Assembly: GCA_008933995.1 (NCBI GenBank)
Contig: WARS01004015.1
Location: forward strand, 415,001-479,000
Reading direction: 5' to 3'
DNA length: 64,000 bases
Source: Datnioides undecimradiatus
Taxonomy: Eukaryota > Chordata > Actinopteri > Lobotiformes > Datnioididae
The translations under genes were made by a program, and so were the position numbers. Positions within the stretch are counted from its first letter, which is position 1. Each line of letters opens with the position of its first letter. Positions 35,706-48,200 of this stretch are shown piece by piece. The notes beneath the pieces are model-generated. The model did not search any database. It worked only from the letters and a program-made list of their open reading frames with translations, and was not told the origin of the DNA.

Positions 35706-35755
35706 TAATCCAAGCAGACATGTATTTGGTATACCTGTGTGTGTGTGTGTGCAGA
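35297..35755. repeat. CA and TG arrays
   Basis: CA at 35298-35348, C/T-rich 35485-35542, TG at 35660-35704 and 35735-35752. Confidence 0.85.
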
Positions 35756-35839
35756 GTGGTGGTACAGTAACTTGATATCAGCTACCAGGATCCTCATCCT
35801 CATCGGCTACATCCCATTTCAAAACACAACGCCACCTCA

Positions 35840-36910
35840 CCTGAGTCCTTCTTCCTTAATTTATGTCCTTGTATCCTTCTGTCTCTTTGTTTCCTCATTT
35901 ATTTCTCTTAAGTCCATTTGTTGCGTCCTTGTTCCCTGGTTTGCATCCTCGTTTCCTTTGATTGTTCACTGCTTCCTCATCTTTTTCCTTTCCTAGTCAC
36001 TGCTTTGTTTCCTTGTTTCCCTACTTTTGTATCCTATAAGTAGCCTGTTGTCCTTGTCGTTTCCTCATCTATTTCCTGCTTTAGTCTCTTTGTTTCGGCC
36101 TTGTTCCCTAGTTCCCTTGTTCCCTAGTGCTCTTTGTCTCCTCGTTTCATTTCTGCTTTTGAATACTCTTTAGCTGTGTCCTTGTTCTAGTTTTGCATCC
36201 TTGTTTCCTTTGATTGTTCATGCTTCCTCCTCTTTTCCTGTCTCTTCCTTGTTTCCTTGTTCCCTTACTTAACAACCTTGTATCCTATTGTCCTCTTTGT
36301 TTCCTCATTTCATTCCTACTTTGGCCTCTTTGTTGTGTCCTTGTTCCCTAGTTTGTAACCTTGTATCCTTCCTTCACTTTTCCTTGTTTTAAACAACTTG
36401 TTGAGACCCTCATTTGAATCCTTGCTCCTTTTGTTTTGTTCAGTACTTCCTCATCTTTTACTTATCTTTGCTCTCGTTGTCGTGTCCTTATTCCCTAGTT
36501 TGTATCCTTTTATCTTTGTCTCTCTCCTCATCTCCTTCCTGTTTTGGTCTCCTTGTTCACCCTCCTGCATCCTTACATAATTCCTTACTCCTTTATCCTT
36601 CATTTCCTCCTTGTTTCCTCTCCTCTGTCCTTTTTCTGCATCCTTTCTCTGTCCTGTTTGTCTTTATCTCTCCTCTTCTCTTCTTTTACTTCCTCTCCTT
36701 GCTCCTTGTTTACTCTCTAACCTTATTTCCTCCTATATGTCCTTTTTTCCTCCCACCCCCTGCCTCCTTATTCTCTCAGTGCATTATTTACCTTCTCTGC
36801 TGCCCTGCTCTACTCCCAGGTGTCCCTCTCACCTTTACTGCATTGTCTCCTGCATCATCCTTTCCTTCCTGCTTCCTCGCCCTCCCTCCCTCTCTCCTTG
36901 TTCCTAAGCA
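35840..36910 (+). repeat. Degenerate pyrimidine-rich tandem array, about 80-bp period
   Basis: About 1.07 kb of T/C-rich DNA in which CCTTGTTCCCTAGTTT and TTCCTCAT-ATTTCCT phrases recur. Copies of the TCCTC(A/G) anchor lie at 35892, 36062, 36139, 36302 and 36525, spacings that are near multiples of 75-85 bp. Units are strongly diverged. Towards 36900 the block becomes plain CT-rich. Confidence 0.65.
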
Positions 36911-37062
36911 CAGCCCTGATTCCCTCAGCCACGGAGTATGAAAACAGCTTGAACCCACGCAGCCGACCGACTGTTTGTTTGTGTTCTGCTCGTGGTTTTT
37001 ATGATTAAAATACATTGTGCTGCGTGTGTGCAGAAGGGAGTGACAGACAGGGCACAGCAAAC

Positions 37063-37076
37063 ACACACACACGCAT

Positions 37077-37151
<75 letters not shown>
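37063..37151. repeat. Long (CA)n array
   Basis: About 85 bp of CA dinucleotides with one ATG interruption, the longest dinucleotide array in the window. Confidence 0.9.
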
Positions 37152-37153
<2 letters not shown>

Positions 37154-37249
37154 GATACTTTCTCTCTGTTTTTGTGTCACAGGAATTCCAACCATTCGGG
37201 TTGGTATGCGGCACCCCGGCGAGCCAATTTAAGAACCTTTAGCTACCAC

Positions 37250-37677
37250 AAACACACACACACACACACACACACAAAACACACACAGTTACACAGCAGA
37301 AGCCAAGCTGCCCTTGTCCTGGGTGTTTGTTGAAAGTAAATGAGAGGCTTATCTACTGCATATCTGAACAAGACACTGTAGGAGAGGGATTATTGGTGTG
37401 TGTGTGTGTGTGTGTGCGTCTGTGTGTGTGTGTAGAGAGAGATGAATGCATCAGAAACACACACGCACGCACACACTGCCTCAAAACACACATGCTGATA
37501 ATGATACAAGGGAGGGAAAGGGGAGTTTGCGCAAATGTTGATCCTATTATCTCGTCGTTTTAGCAACGTTGGCTGACCGTCGCTCCGATGGAGCCTGGAG
37601 GGAACAGAGTGAGAGAGAGAGAGAGAGAGACAGCGAGCCTCAGCCCTCAGGACTGAACAGCCTCCCTCCTACCTCCA

Positions 37678-37735
<58 letters not shown>

Positions 37736-37823
37736 CCTTCTATTCTTACTGCATGCTTAATGCCCACACAGTATTCATACCTCCAGGGTTTGGGAGCATG
37801 CGTGTGTGTGTGTGTGTGCGCTT
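37250..37823. repeat. CA and TG arrays
   Basis: CA at 37250-37287, TG at 37396-37434, GA at 37609-37631, CA at 37679-37733, TG at 37801-37819. Confidence 0.85.
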
Positions 37824-39640
37824 ACCTGCAGTACTCTCGAATCTCAGGTTGACTTCTGCGCACCAACTCGTTCGCAGGGTTTTCTTGTCAGGCACGAGAG
37901 GTCGAACCCGCTCTGCACTGCTGCGCCTCAGTTTAAGCTTCATTAAGCCTCGGCTGACGGAGAACCTCGTCCGCAATGAAGCCGAGTCCACTTTCACCAA
38001 GAGTCAAGTCCGAATCCCAGCTGTGCACCAGCCTGCCCCTGGTGTGCATCCCTGAACTGACCCTGTATACGTCAAACAAGTGTTTTCCTGTTGTGTTGTG
38101 AGCCAGCAATCCTGCTGAAATGAGACACTTTTCAGTTTTCGCCTCCTGGATTTGGGGTCTAGCGCTCCGCTGTGAACCGCGTTGTTGGTCTTTATCACAG
38201 CTGATAACTCTGGGACACGTTGCGGCGCTTGGATGACTTAGATCAGGTGTTATATTGTTTAAAAAACAGCATGAAGTTGGTTTAAAGCAGCAGCCGGATC
38301 TACCGAAAGCTGCGCTGCTCCCTGCTCCTTGACGTTAAGTAACTCTGGTTATTTTAAGTGCTCTGATAAATCACTTTGTAAGAGTGTTGGAGTGTGTGCA
38401 GCGTTACTATTTTTACCTGTGAGTAGAGCCTCTGAACGCGCCTTGTTCTGACCTACCTACAACTTGGGTGTCTCGTCATGCCCTTTGCCAGCCTACACAA
38501 CGAGTACGCACACTTCCCACGCTTGTACACACACACACACACCAGTGGCTGAGTCTCTCCTACGCACAGGAACTGGGGCAGGTTGTGTCGGTGCATGTAT
38601 GAATAAAGCTTTATGTAAGCCATTCACTACGCGCTCCCACTCGCTCTGCAGACTGCGACCATTCAACACTTTCCCTGCCGAACCAGTCACCTTACGTAAG
38701 GTTAAACCGGAGTTTGAGCGCGAATTACCTGCATGTGTGAAGGTCGAACTCTGCTGCTTCTTTATTATGGGTGTGTGTGTGTGTGTCAGGAGGTCAGATA
38801 GCTGCTGGGGATTGTGTGTGTGTGTGTGTTCTTTACTGTTGCTGCAACTGTTTGAACTTTCAGAGCTTCAGTTGCTGGAAATCAGTAATCAGGAAGTTTG
38901 AAGTGGCTGTTTGGGTTGAGTTTAATACAGAGGTTGAACTCGCAGCTTTGTGTGTGTGTGTGTGTTTTGCACGCCAGTGATCTAATCAGTTTGGGTTTGT
39001 GGCCTCAGAAATTGACAGAAAGGCATGACCTGCTGCGAAAACCCCCCCAGAAACACTCTTCCTGTTACAAGTTTGAAGAAGGTCTGAGCGACTGAAAGGT
39101 CTGGACTTCCTCTGACGGCGGCCTGGATCAGGAATAGACATGCAGAAGATGTGAAACTGGTTTTGCATGACGTGTTCTCAGGGTTTTATCTTCAGGATGT
39201 CACTTAAATTTCCTCTGACTAGGTGTCAGACGAGCTGAGTGTAGTGCGAATCTAAAATTGAGAATTAAAGTGTGTTTTTATAGACGCCAAACCGGACCTG
39301 ACTTACCTCTATACGCCCCCCTGCTACTGCACCTTAACTCGAGCACCCGTCTGTGCCAGCGTGTGCTACTACATGACACACAAGCCACGATGCTACGACA
39401 CCGGTGAGTTTCAGCCTGAAGGGATTATTGCCACGCGCGGTATCGTTTGCGCCAGGCTTTTCCTCCGGCCTTGTCAGCTGACCCTCCTGCTAACCAATCA
39501 GCATCGTCCTCAGTTTGATGCCGGCCCAGCTCAATACCCATTGTTTGTTTGAGGAGTCAGTCCTCTGGGTTTCACACCACATTCTTGCGCTCTTAACAAC
39601 ATGGAAAACATAAAAAAATATGACCCAGGTCTGAGCTAAT
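37824..39640. other. Unique noncoding stretch with short TG/CA arrays
   Basis: Short arrays at 38526-38542, 38769-38787, 38814-38829 and 38949-38964. No gene recognised. Confidence 0.5.
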
Positions 39641-39647
39641 GTTTCTG

Positions 39648-39648
<1 letters not shown>

Positions 39649-39682
<34 letters not shown>

Positions 39683-39984
39683 GACATGCACACAGCCCAA
39701 AGTTAACATTCCTGCTGCTAAGAATACAGCATGTTTTCCTCAAGTGCTATTTATAGATCTCACGTTGGGCCCCCAGACACACACGTCATTGAGCCCTGCT
39801 TACCAGCACCAAGGCCACAATGTGTGCGTGTGTGTGTCCATAGATGTGAGTGCATGCCTGTGTGTGTGTGTGTGTTTGTGTGTGTTGCAATCAGAGTGCG
39901 GGGGAGATTGTTTAAACCCCGAGATGAGAAAATACAAAGAAAAAGTGCAACTTCAGCGGGCGTGTGTGTAAGTGTGTGTCTGTG

Positions 39985-40027
<43 letters not shown>

Positions 40028-40208
40028 ACGCTATGCAGCTCTGTGCTTCTTCTTCTGTCAGGTGTTGGTGCGGTTAAGAAACGTTAAACAGCGGAAACAC
40101 ACACGTATACACTCTGTCTACTGCAGTGTTTGCAGTGCAATTGCAAAGCCTGCCTGTACTGTATCTACGAGGGTGTGTGTGTGTGTGTGTGTCTGTGTGT
40201 TCCTGTGT
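39649..40208. repeat. TG arrays
   Basis: TG at 39650-39681, 39822-39887 (interrupted), 39962-40027 and 40172-40210. These are the last dinucleotide arrays before the coding exons. Confidence 0.85.
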
Positions 40209-40719
40209 GTGTTCTTGTTTTTGCTTTTTAAACGAGCACAGAACCAAGTTAGATCAAACTGTGACACCCAGGGAGGAAGGAAAGGTGCTAGCGCTGATGG
40301 CTGCTCTTCGACTTGGCCTTTTTGGACGCCCACACACATTATGACACTCCAACGTCACTTCCACAGCGCTATTTATAAGCCTTTGTGTCTTTTTAGGAAC
40401 AGCGTGGGTTTGCTTTGCATCGGTGACTCACTGAGTGGAAGGAGGAGGGAGGAGGATGGAGGGAGGGAGGGGTGGAGGAAAGCAAAAAGCACAGATGGAT
40501 TCCAGTGTGAAGAAACTCACTGAGCAATCAATGACATTTACATTCGCACATCAGGCGTGTACTTGACAACTTTGTGAGTCCTCGCTTGTACAGCAAAATG
40601 TATGGTGTTGTGTTGGGCTTACCAGCCACATCTCATGGTGAACACAACTGAGAGATAGGTTAGATTGTATTGTCTCATGATGGATGAGGAAACTAATCAG
40701 CTCTTCTGTTTTGCTCCAG
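40209..40719. other. Unique noncoding stretch upstream of the candidate 5' exons
   Basis: A GGAGG-rich patch at 40438-40475; otherwise unique. Ends in the pyrimidine tract of the candidate exon at 40720. Confidence 0.5.
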
Positions 40720-40807
40720 GTCGTTTGTTGAGAAAACTGGATGACTTTTGAGGCAACAGAAAGAGGATCTGCAGACCTGCAAGAGCCTTTTCCCTAAAGA
40801 CAAGTTG
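40720..40807 (+). other. hivep2: Candidate 5' noncoding exon of hivep2
   Basis: A strong acceptor (CTCTTCTGTTTTGCTCCAG, ending 40719) precedes about 88 bp of unique sequence. Possible donors are GTTGGT at 40804 and GTATTC at 40808. Position just ahead of the coding exons fits a 5' untranslated exon, which mammalian HIVEP2 also has. There is no long open frame. Confidence 0.4.
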
Positions 40808-40897
40808 GTATTCACCCCTTTCACAGCACTCACAACGTTAATTCACTGCGGAGGTTAAACTCAAAAATGTTTTGCTTTTTCTTGTTTTTTTTCCCAG

Positions 40898-41148
40898 ATC
40901 ACTCAAGGATTCTTCTGCCTTTAGATGAACTGGACAGAAAAACAACGCACAGCAACATTAGCATGTTTACAAAATGGGAAAAGGAGAGAAACATTTCTGA
41001 TGTCATCCACTAAAGCTCCCCTTTTAATTCCACTTCCTAATTCCTGTATCCAGCCTGGCTCTACAATCAGTCATTTTCAGCAATGGACGGGTACTTCCTG
41101 TTTCTGTGAAATTGTTGGCAGCCCTCAAAGGTTCAGCTATCATGCCTG
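40898..41148 (+). other. hivep2: Candidate 5' noncoding exon of hivep2 with an upstream ORF
   Basis: A very strong pyrimidine tract and CCCAG acceptor ends at 40897. A plausible donor (CTG/GTAGCT) at 41149 would leave a 76-bp intron before the acceptor at 41224. ATG at 40925 opens a 74-codon frame; if spliced as proposed it meets TGA exactly across the junction, ending about 20 nt before the main ATG. The start context is weak (T at -3). Confidence 0.45.
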
Positions 41149-41224
41149 GTAGCTTTGGGACCTTGTAACCCTGCAGGACCTACCCTCCAAACTCCCCCAC
41201 CATCCCCTCTCTCCTCCCTCGTAG

Positions 41225-41248
41225 AACCCACAGAGGAGCTTCACCAAA
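41225..41248 (+). other. hivep2: 5' untranslated part of the first coding exon
   Basis: A long pyrimidine tract (about 41187-41220) ends in a GTAG acceptor at 41221-41224. The 24 nt that follow lead straight into ATG at 41249, which has A at -3 and G at +4 (good Kozak context). The next in-frame residues (GQK, then a STF block) resemble the HIVEP2 N-terminus, so this ATG is the preferred start. Confidence 0.75.
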
Positions 41249-42239
41249 ATGGAAGCTCGTGAATCAGCTGCCGCCGGGCAGAAATGCTCCAATAAGGAAC
41301 CAGTGAAGGAGAAAACGCCTCTGCAAAGGAAGTGGGCGTCCGAGCCCTCTGCTACCACCAAACGAAGCACTTTTGCTGACCCAGAGGCAAAACACCGTGA
41401 GAGTTTGCCGTGTGGTGCCACCGGGGGATCAGCACCCCAGCAAAAGTATGCATTTACAGGAAATTCTGGAAAGCTGCTATCTGGACCCTCCACAGTTAGG
41501 GCCATAGGAGGTCCGCCATCTCAAGACCCCCAAGGGCCCTTTGCGCAGGGGTTCCCAAGGGGGTACTCCTACCAGCTAGGCCAGCCATACCCACAGCATC
41601 CCCAAACTGAACGCTTCCTCTCAGGAGCCAAACCTCAGCCAGGTTTAGAGCCTCATGCCTGGCCGTTTGCTGGCCAGTTGCCTTCGGATGACCTGTACCC
41701 CGTAGGACACCCAGGACATACCCACCCTCATGGGGCTGGAGCTGGGAGGTTTCCCCGCCAGAAATCTCCCAGTCTACCTAGTTCCTTTGGACAATATTCT
41801 CAGTCAGGCCCTGAGCCTGGAGATGAGGGCTACAGCAAAAAAGAGCAGAAGCCGAAAAAGCCTGGTAAGTACATCTGTCACTACTGTGGTCGAGCTTGCG
41901 CCAAGCCCAGTGTCCTGAAGAAGCACATCCGCTCACATACTGGAGAGAGGCCATATCCTTGCGTACCCTGTGGCTTTTCTTTCAAAACCAAGAGCAACCT
42001 TTACAAGCATCGTAAGTCCCATGCTCATGCCATTAAGGCTGGACTCGTACCATTTTCGGAGCTAGCTGCGGCCCGCAGCGGGGACATGGACCAGGCATCC
42101 CCAGTGGGCGAGGCTGAGGTCCATTCAGATGGAGAGCAAAGTACTGACACAGATGAAGAAGGTGTGGAGGGCTCCACCATGCTAACGGACAAAGACAGCC
42201 CCATCCAACAGATCTCCTTTGAAGCTGACAAGAATACAG
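41249..42239 (+). CDS. hivep2: hivep2 coding exon 1: N-terminus and ZAS-N zinc fingers (residues 1-330)
   Basis: Encodes the N-terminal region rich in P, G, Q and S, then a lysine-rich linker ([14 protein letters not shown]) and ZAS-N. Finger 1 uses C210, C213, H226, H230; finger 2 uses C238, C241, H254, H258; the linker between them is the classical TGERPYPC. Both fingers are intact and near identical to vertebrate HIVEP2. The acidic segment [13 protein letters not shown] follows at about residue 290. The exon ends at 42239 in phase 1 before GTAACT. The reading frame stays open for 32 more codons into the intron, but that stretch has no resemblance to the family. A perfect internal donor-like GTAAGT lies at 41865, just before finger 1. 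Confidence 0.93.
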
Positions 42240-45200
42240 GTAACTGTAAACTAAGGTTCCTGGTGCCTGGTTTCCTAAAAGAGAAATCACTGCCAGGTTT
42301 ATCTTTTATCGTTTATCTTCATAATCAAACCTAAAATATATAAAATGTGTATTTTTCATATATCCTTTCATTGTTTATTACTGTATAGGTGGTGTGGAAC
42401 CAGCATATGCAGACTCAGCTGAAGAGCTACCTATGGGGTCTATGAAAGTGCCTATCCTTATTGTCCCCAAGTCTGGGGGAGTCCCCTCCCCAGGGATGGA
42501 GTGCCCACCCTTTCAGGACATAAAGGGTTCACACCACATGTTGGCATCACAGGTTGGTGGAAGAGCACATTCTCTGGATGACTCCCCCACCATCAAACAA
42601 CGTTTGGCCCTGAGACTGAATGAGAAAAAAGGCCAGGACTCTGACTCTGCCATGTCCCAGTCCCTGAACCTCCTCAGTCCCCACAGCAAAGGAAGCACAG
42701 ACTCTGGCTACTTTTCACGCTCTGAGAGTGCAGAGCAGCAGATCAGCCCTCCAAATACCAATGTGAAGACGTACGAAGAGATTATGTTTGGTCGGACTTG
42801 GTACTACCGACCCAACTCCAGATCCAGACAGTCCATCACAGTGGGCATGGCAGGGGCAGACCCCAGCAGTCTGGCTAGCCTAAAGAAACCAGGTGCTGTG
42901 CTGGACATGGGGAAAATAGCTGAGGATCATATCTGTTATAGGGGGGATGTAGGAGTTTCTGGAGATCCCAAGCAGTATCCAACAGGACCCTGTCAGAGCA
43001 GTACAGGGCTTCTGGAGCCTCCATCAGACTCTGGGCCACTTATTAGGAGTAACTCCATGCCAACTTCATCCCCACCTAACCTTAGCGTCCCGCCTGGGAT
43101 TCGGGGTAGCCACTCCTTCGATGAGATGATGACGTCGGATGATGTGTTTTACCCACCTCGCAGACTCAGAAGACAGGCTGCATTTGAACATTCAGCCAAT
43201 GAAGCCCAAGTTGTAGAGGCTGAGGGCTATGGACACATGCCCAAGAATGTAGCCTCATCTCTGTGTATGAAGATTGGTGAAAGGAGCCCAGGAGTCCCAG
43301 AGCATATTGCCTACAGCCCATACGGTACTAAAGTTAGCATGTCAGAAATAGCCACAAGAAAAAGGAGGAAAGAGAAAAGTGTTGGGGATGAAGAGGACAG
43401 CCCTGGGCATTGTGACAGTAGCTGTAGTGGTTCAGTGGAAATGATAGGGGACTATGAGTTCAAACAAGGTAGTCTTGATGGGTCGAGAGCTACACCGACA
43501 GGGAAGGGCTCTCTTCACAGTGCTCACAGCCAGTCTGATAGCTTCGATACCTGTGCCAGCATGTGTTCAGAGGACATTGCACTGTTTGCTGACTCTGAGG
43601 GCAGAAAGGCAGCTGGAAATGTCATATCAGTCATCCAGCACACCAACTCCCTCAGCCGGCCAAATTCCTTTGAGAAGTCAGAGTCCTTTGAGCAGCCAGG
43701 ATATCAGCCTTCAGATAAAGCTCCATCTAGCCAGTACTCTGAACAGTCCGACACAGAGATCTTTGAAGACGCTCTGAGTCCTGAGTCTGTCCTGCTGAGA
43801 ACAGAGAGCATGGACCAGCAGGTGCAAAGTGACAGTGACTTGGCCTCCCTCTCATCTTCATCAGCGGCAGCCTCACCCGGGCAGCCTTATCACATCTCGC
43901 ACAAACTAGTCAGGCAACCCAACATCCAAGTTCCTGAGATCAGGGTGACGGAGGAGCCAGACAAGCCTGAGAAAGACACAGAGGCTCCAATGAGCAAGGA
44001 ACCGGAGAAGCAGCAGCAACATGTGGAGGAGTTCCAGCTGCCACAAAGGAGTGACACACTCTCCCAGATGCCCTCGGAAAAGCTACCACCCAAGAAGAAG
44101 AGGTTGCGCCTGGCAGATATGGAGCACTCGTCTGGGGAATCGAGCTTTGAGTCGACCTGCACCAGCCTTTCTCGCAGTCCTAGTCAGGAGAGCAACCTGT
44201 CTCACTCCTCGTCCTTCTCCATGTCCTTTGACAGAGATGAAGGCCTCAAGTCTGTCTCACCCACCAAACAGGTAACCCATTATAATACTTAATACATTAA
44301 AGCCAAGCCATGTTTTCATGTAGCACGTGTAAGAGACAAAATCTTGTTATTAAGTCCAAATAGAAGCGGAAAAATAACAGCTAATTTCTTTGAAATTCTG
44401 AACCAGGATGATTCATTGGCATCTTGTGGTGGACCAAAGCAGTCGGAGTTCCTGACGGTGCCTGGCAGTGGTCACTCCAGCCACCACCAGCAGAGGGAGA
44501 TGAGGAGGTCCTCGTCGGAGCAGGCACCGTGCACGCTGCCCATGGAGTTGCCTGAAATGCGAAGCAAGTCCTTTGACTATGGAAGTTTGTCGTCCTCCAG
44601 ACAGGGAGAGATATACTCCAGTGCTTCGGCAATGAAGGAGCGACGGCGAGGATATCTTGTCCGACAGGTAGGATAAAGAGCTCCCTGCTATTGCAATTCA
44701 GAATAAATTGTTCTTAGCTCCTGCTGTAGCATCTTTGCCCACATAGCCTTGCACAGTTCACAAGACAAACCAACTCTACTTTTCTGTTTTCATGTACAGG
44801 CTTCACTGAGTGTTTATCCAGAGGCAGTCACCCAGGAACCAGGGATTGCTGAGATGTCAATCAAACAGGAGAGTTTGGAACATGTGACATGGCCTGGTCC
44901 AACAGGATCCCCCCATAGCAGCAGCGATCTCGCCTGCAGAACCAAGAGAGTTGGTGGTAAGCCTTAATTAGCATTAAAATTGGGTTGTCAAATGATCTAT
45001 ACAGATTTCTGTACAGTTTTCCAACTGATAAATACACTTGACTATGGCCCAGGCAAGAACTTTCTGCAATATGTCAAAATGGGTCTACTCAACAAACAAG
45101 GCAGGGTTGGAAGTATGAATCCCCACTGATACATTTATAGTAAACAAAAATGTTCTTTTTCAAAATAAAATGCACTATAAGCAATGAATTCTTATATTTT

Positions 45201-48200
45201 ATGCTCAGGTGTAGGATCTCACCAACACCAACAGCACCACCAGCATCTCCTCCAGCAGAGTATCAGTGAGGACAGCCTGCAGGACGAACCTCTCTATAGC
45301 AGGTAAGAAAGTATAGGTTTTCTAATGCAAGCCCAAAATTATTTATAGCTCAAAGACATTATAAAATAATAATAATTATTATGAGAAAAAAAAGTGTTCA
45401 ACAACTTTTCCTTAATAGGTCCCAGCAGCATCGCCTGCAGACCCAGGGCTCATCATCTGAAGGAGAACATCCAGGTCACGAGGTCATGAACAAGGAAGTA
45501 ATCCAGCAGTACCAGAGTGGCGCCCCCTTCCTTTCCTTCCAGCAACCAGGTCTCTTCTGGAGTCAGGAGGGTGGTCAGTCACCCAGACAGCAGCTGACTC
45601 TCCAAGCCCAGCAGCAACTCCAAAAACTCCACATCAGATCACCAGGCAACGTGCCAGGACACGCACTCCACAAACAACAACCGCACCACTCCTTGCAGCA
45701 AATCCACGACCAGCAGTCACACGATGGAAAATCAGAAAATCCAAGCTCTCAGATGTACATCTCGCACTCATCTCGCACCTCTCCTCTGTCCCAGCAACAG
45801 CAGCAAAACTTTGTCTCTCACTCCTCCAAGCACTCCCTGCCCAGCACCTCAACCAACCCCACGCTTCTGCAGCAGATCCAACCAGTCTTTGCCACCCAGA
45901 ACCTGGGCTCACAGGCTACTATGCCTGGCATGCTGGTTCCTGTACGGATCCAAACACATGTGCCAACGTTTGGTAGTGTTATGTACACCAGTGTTAGTCA
46001 GCTGATAGCTAACCATGGCAGCGGGGCACAAGGAGTAGGTTCAGCCAGGCCTGGTGCTGCTGACACCAGCAACATGTCTCCTCCGGTTGGTGTTGTGAGT
46101 GTCAGCAAACCACTTGGAGGCATTGGAGGAGGCATCAGTGGTTCAGGTTTCAACCTATCACACTTCCTGGGCCAGACGGATGGTGCAGTGCCACGCTACC
46201 CACCATGGAAGGTTCCAGATTCACTGCCTGAGCAACGACTCAACACTGGGATCCCATTGTCACTTACATCAGGCACCATATCCACCACAGATGCCTCAGG
46301 ATCTGGGGTAGGTGGCGGCAAGCGCATGCTTTCCCCCGCCAGCTCTCTGGAGCTCTTCATTGAGACTAAGCAGCAGAAAAGAGTGAAGGAGGAGAGGATG
46401 TATGGACAGATCGTTAAGGAAATGAGTGCCGTAGAGCTGAGTGGAACCGAAAGTGGAAGCAAGCCCGAGAAAGGGCAGGGCAGAGGTCAGCGGGCACGTC
46501 TGAAGAGTGAGGGCTCTATGGATGATTCGGAAAGGATGGCATCTTCTCCTCCACTAAGCGACTTCCCCATTGCCACCAAGATTGCCATTCCTGTCCGTTC
46601 CTCTGCCCCCCACCTCCCCGATGTACCCCGAGTCGAAAGCTTCACCCCGCCCCTCCAGATTGTTACAGACCGCTCCCCGGTTTCAGGTGGCCGGGACTCC
46701 CCAGAGGAACTCGATGTGGACGATTCTGTCCCAGAGCCCAACTCCAGCCCCCAGTCTATGGTGTCCTCCAATGATGCAGATGACAGTGATAACACAAAGC
46801 AGCCTACAGCCAGTAAAATCCCTGTCAGTATGCTGGTTCAGCTAGCTGCCAACCAAAGTGCAGGATTACCGGGAGCAGTAGGCCAGACTCTGTTGCTCAC
46901 AGATGTGGCTGACGTCCAGCAGTTTTTCCAGTTCCCAAGCCTGCGCACCATGAGCAGAGTCAGCTGGTGTTTCCTGAACTACACCAAACCCAACAGCACC
47001 CAAGCTGCCTTGCGTAGCTCCGTTTACAGCTCATGGTGTGTAAGCTCCTACAACCCCAATCCTCTGAACCTCAGCACCAAGGCTGCGCTGGCGCTGCTGA
47101 GGTCCAAACAGAGGAGAAACACTGATTTGATGTACACGTCTGCAGCCATGTCGCCGCCCAGCTCTGGGAAACTGGTGTCATCTGTGGCCTGGAAGCTGAG
47201 GTTTGATCAGGTGTGTACTCTAATGATGAAAGGTTGAGCTGGCACACAAACGCTCCCCGAAAATAACATTTAAGTCTTAGTTGAGTCAATAATTAATAAT
47301 TTATTTTTCATCCATTCCCTTTTTCTTCTTTGGTCTCTGCAGCTGAAGCCAGAGCTGATGCCAATTGATGTGAGTCATTTTGGGCGCAAGATGAAGGGAG
47401 TGGTGTCGTGGGATCGTTCGAAGGAGGAGCAGGTAGAGAAGGAGGTCTCGGTCAAACAGCCCACCACCGAACCGACCCGCATCAAGATCTTTGAGGGCGG
47501 GTAAGTCCAGCAAATACACACCCACACTGTCCAATAACCGCGGTCCAACAAAGTGACAGATGTAACTTCAACATTTATCTTAATATCAGCCGCGGTGTTC
47601 GATGGCACTTCTGCCTTTGCATGAAAACGATAAACGATGGATTTGCCTATAAAAGCGTTTGAATGCAGTTCCTGCTGTTGCCCCTGCACCGTAGATCACA
47701 TCCCACAGATTACTGCGGAGTTTGTCTAATCCTCCCTCGGAGACCAGTGGGGTAAAAGAGCAGATAGCAGATTGAAAGTCAATTACTGAAAGTCAGTACG
47801 ACTCTATTTGTTTTCCTCTGACTGGGAATGGACTGAACAGCAATTCAAACTCCAGTGAGACTTAAAAGTCAATAATTAAAGGAAACAGTATGTAAAACTG
47901 ACCGTACATAGACGGGGACACACTCCTATCATGATCCCACATTGTGTTTGTCTTTCAGTCTTTGAGCAACACAGTAACAATGAATAGTGATGTCGTCAGC
48001 CTGCAGACCACTGGTGAGGTGGCTGCAAACAACTAGCGCCCAGAGCAGACAGCAGAGAGTAAAAAGGAGTTTCAAAGACTGCAAAATGACTTGCACTGTG
48101 TTTAGAATAAAGAAAATAACACATATTTATATTGAAACTGACATTTGTTGTTATGATTCCTGTTCCAGCCATGTGATGGCACCTTTTTCTGAGGGATCAC

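Noticed and set aside
42240-42334. Read-through of coding exon 1 into the following 95 nt
   Set aside because: The added residues have no family similarity, while GTAACT at 42240 and TATAG at 42388 restore the conserved frame.
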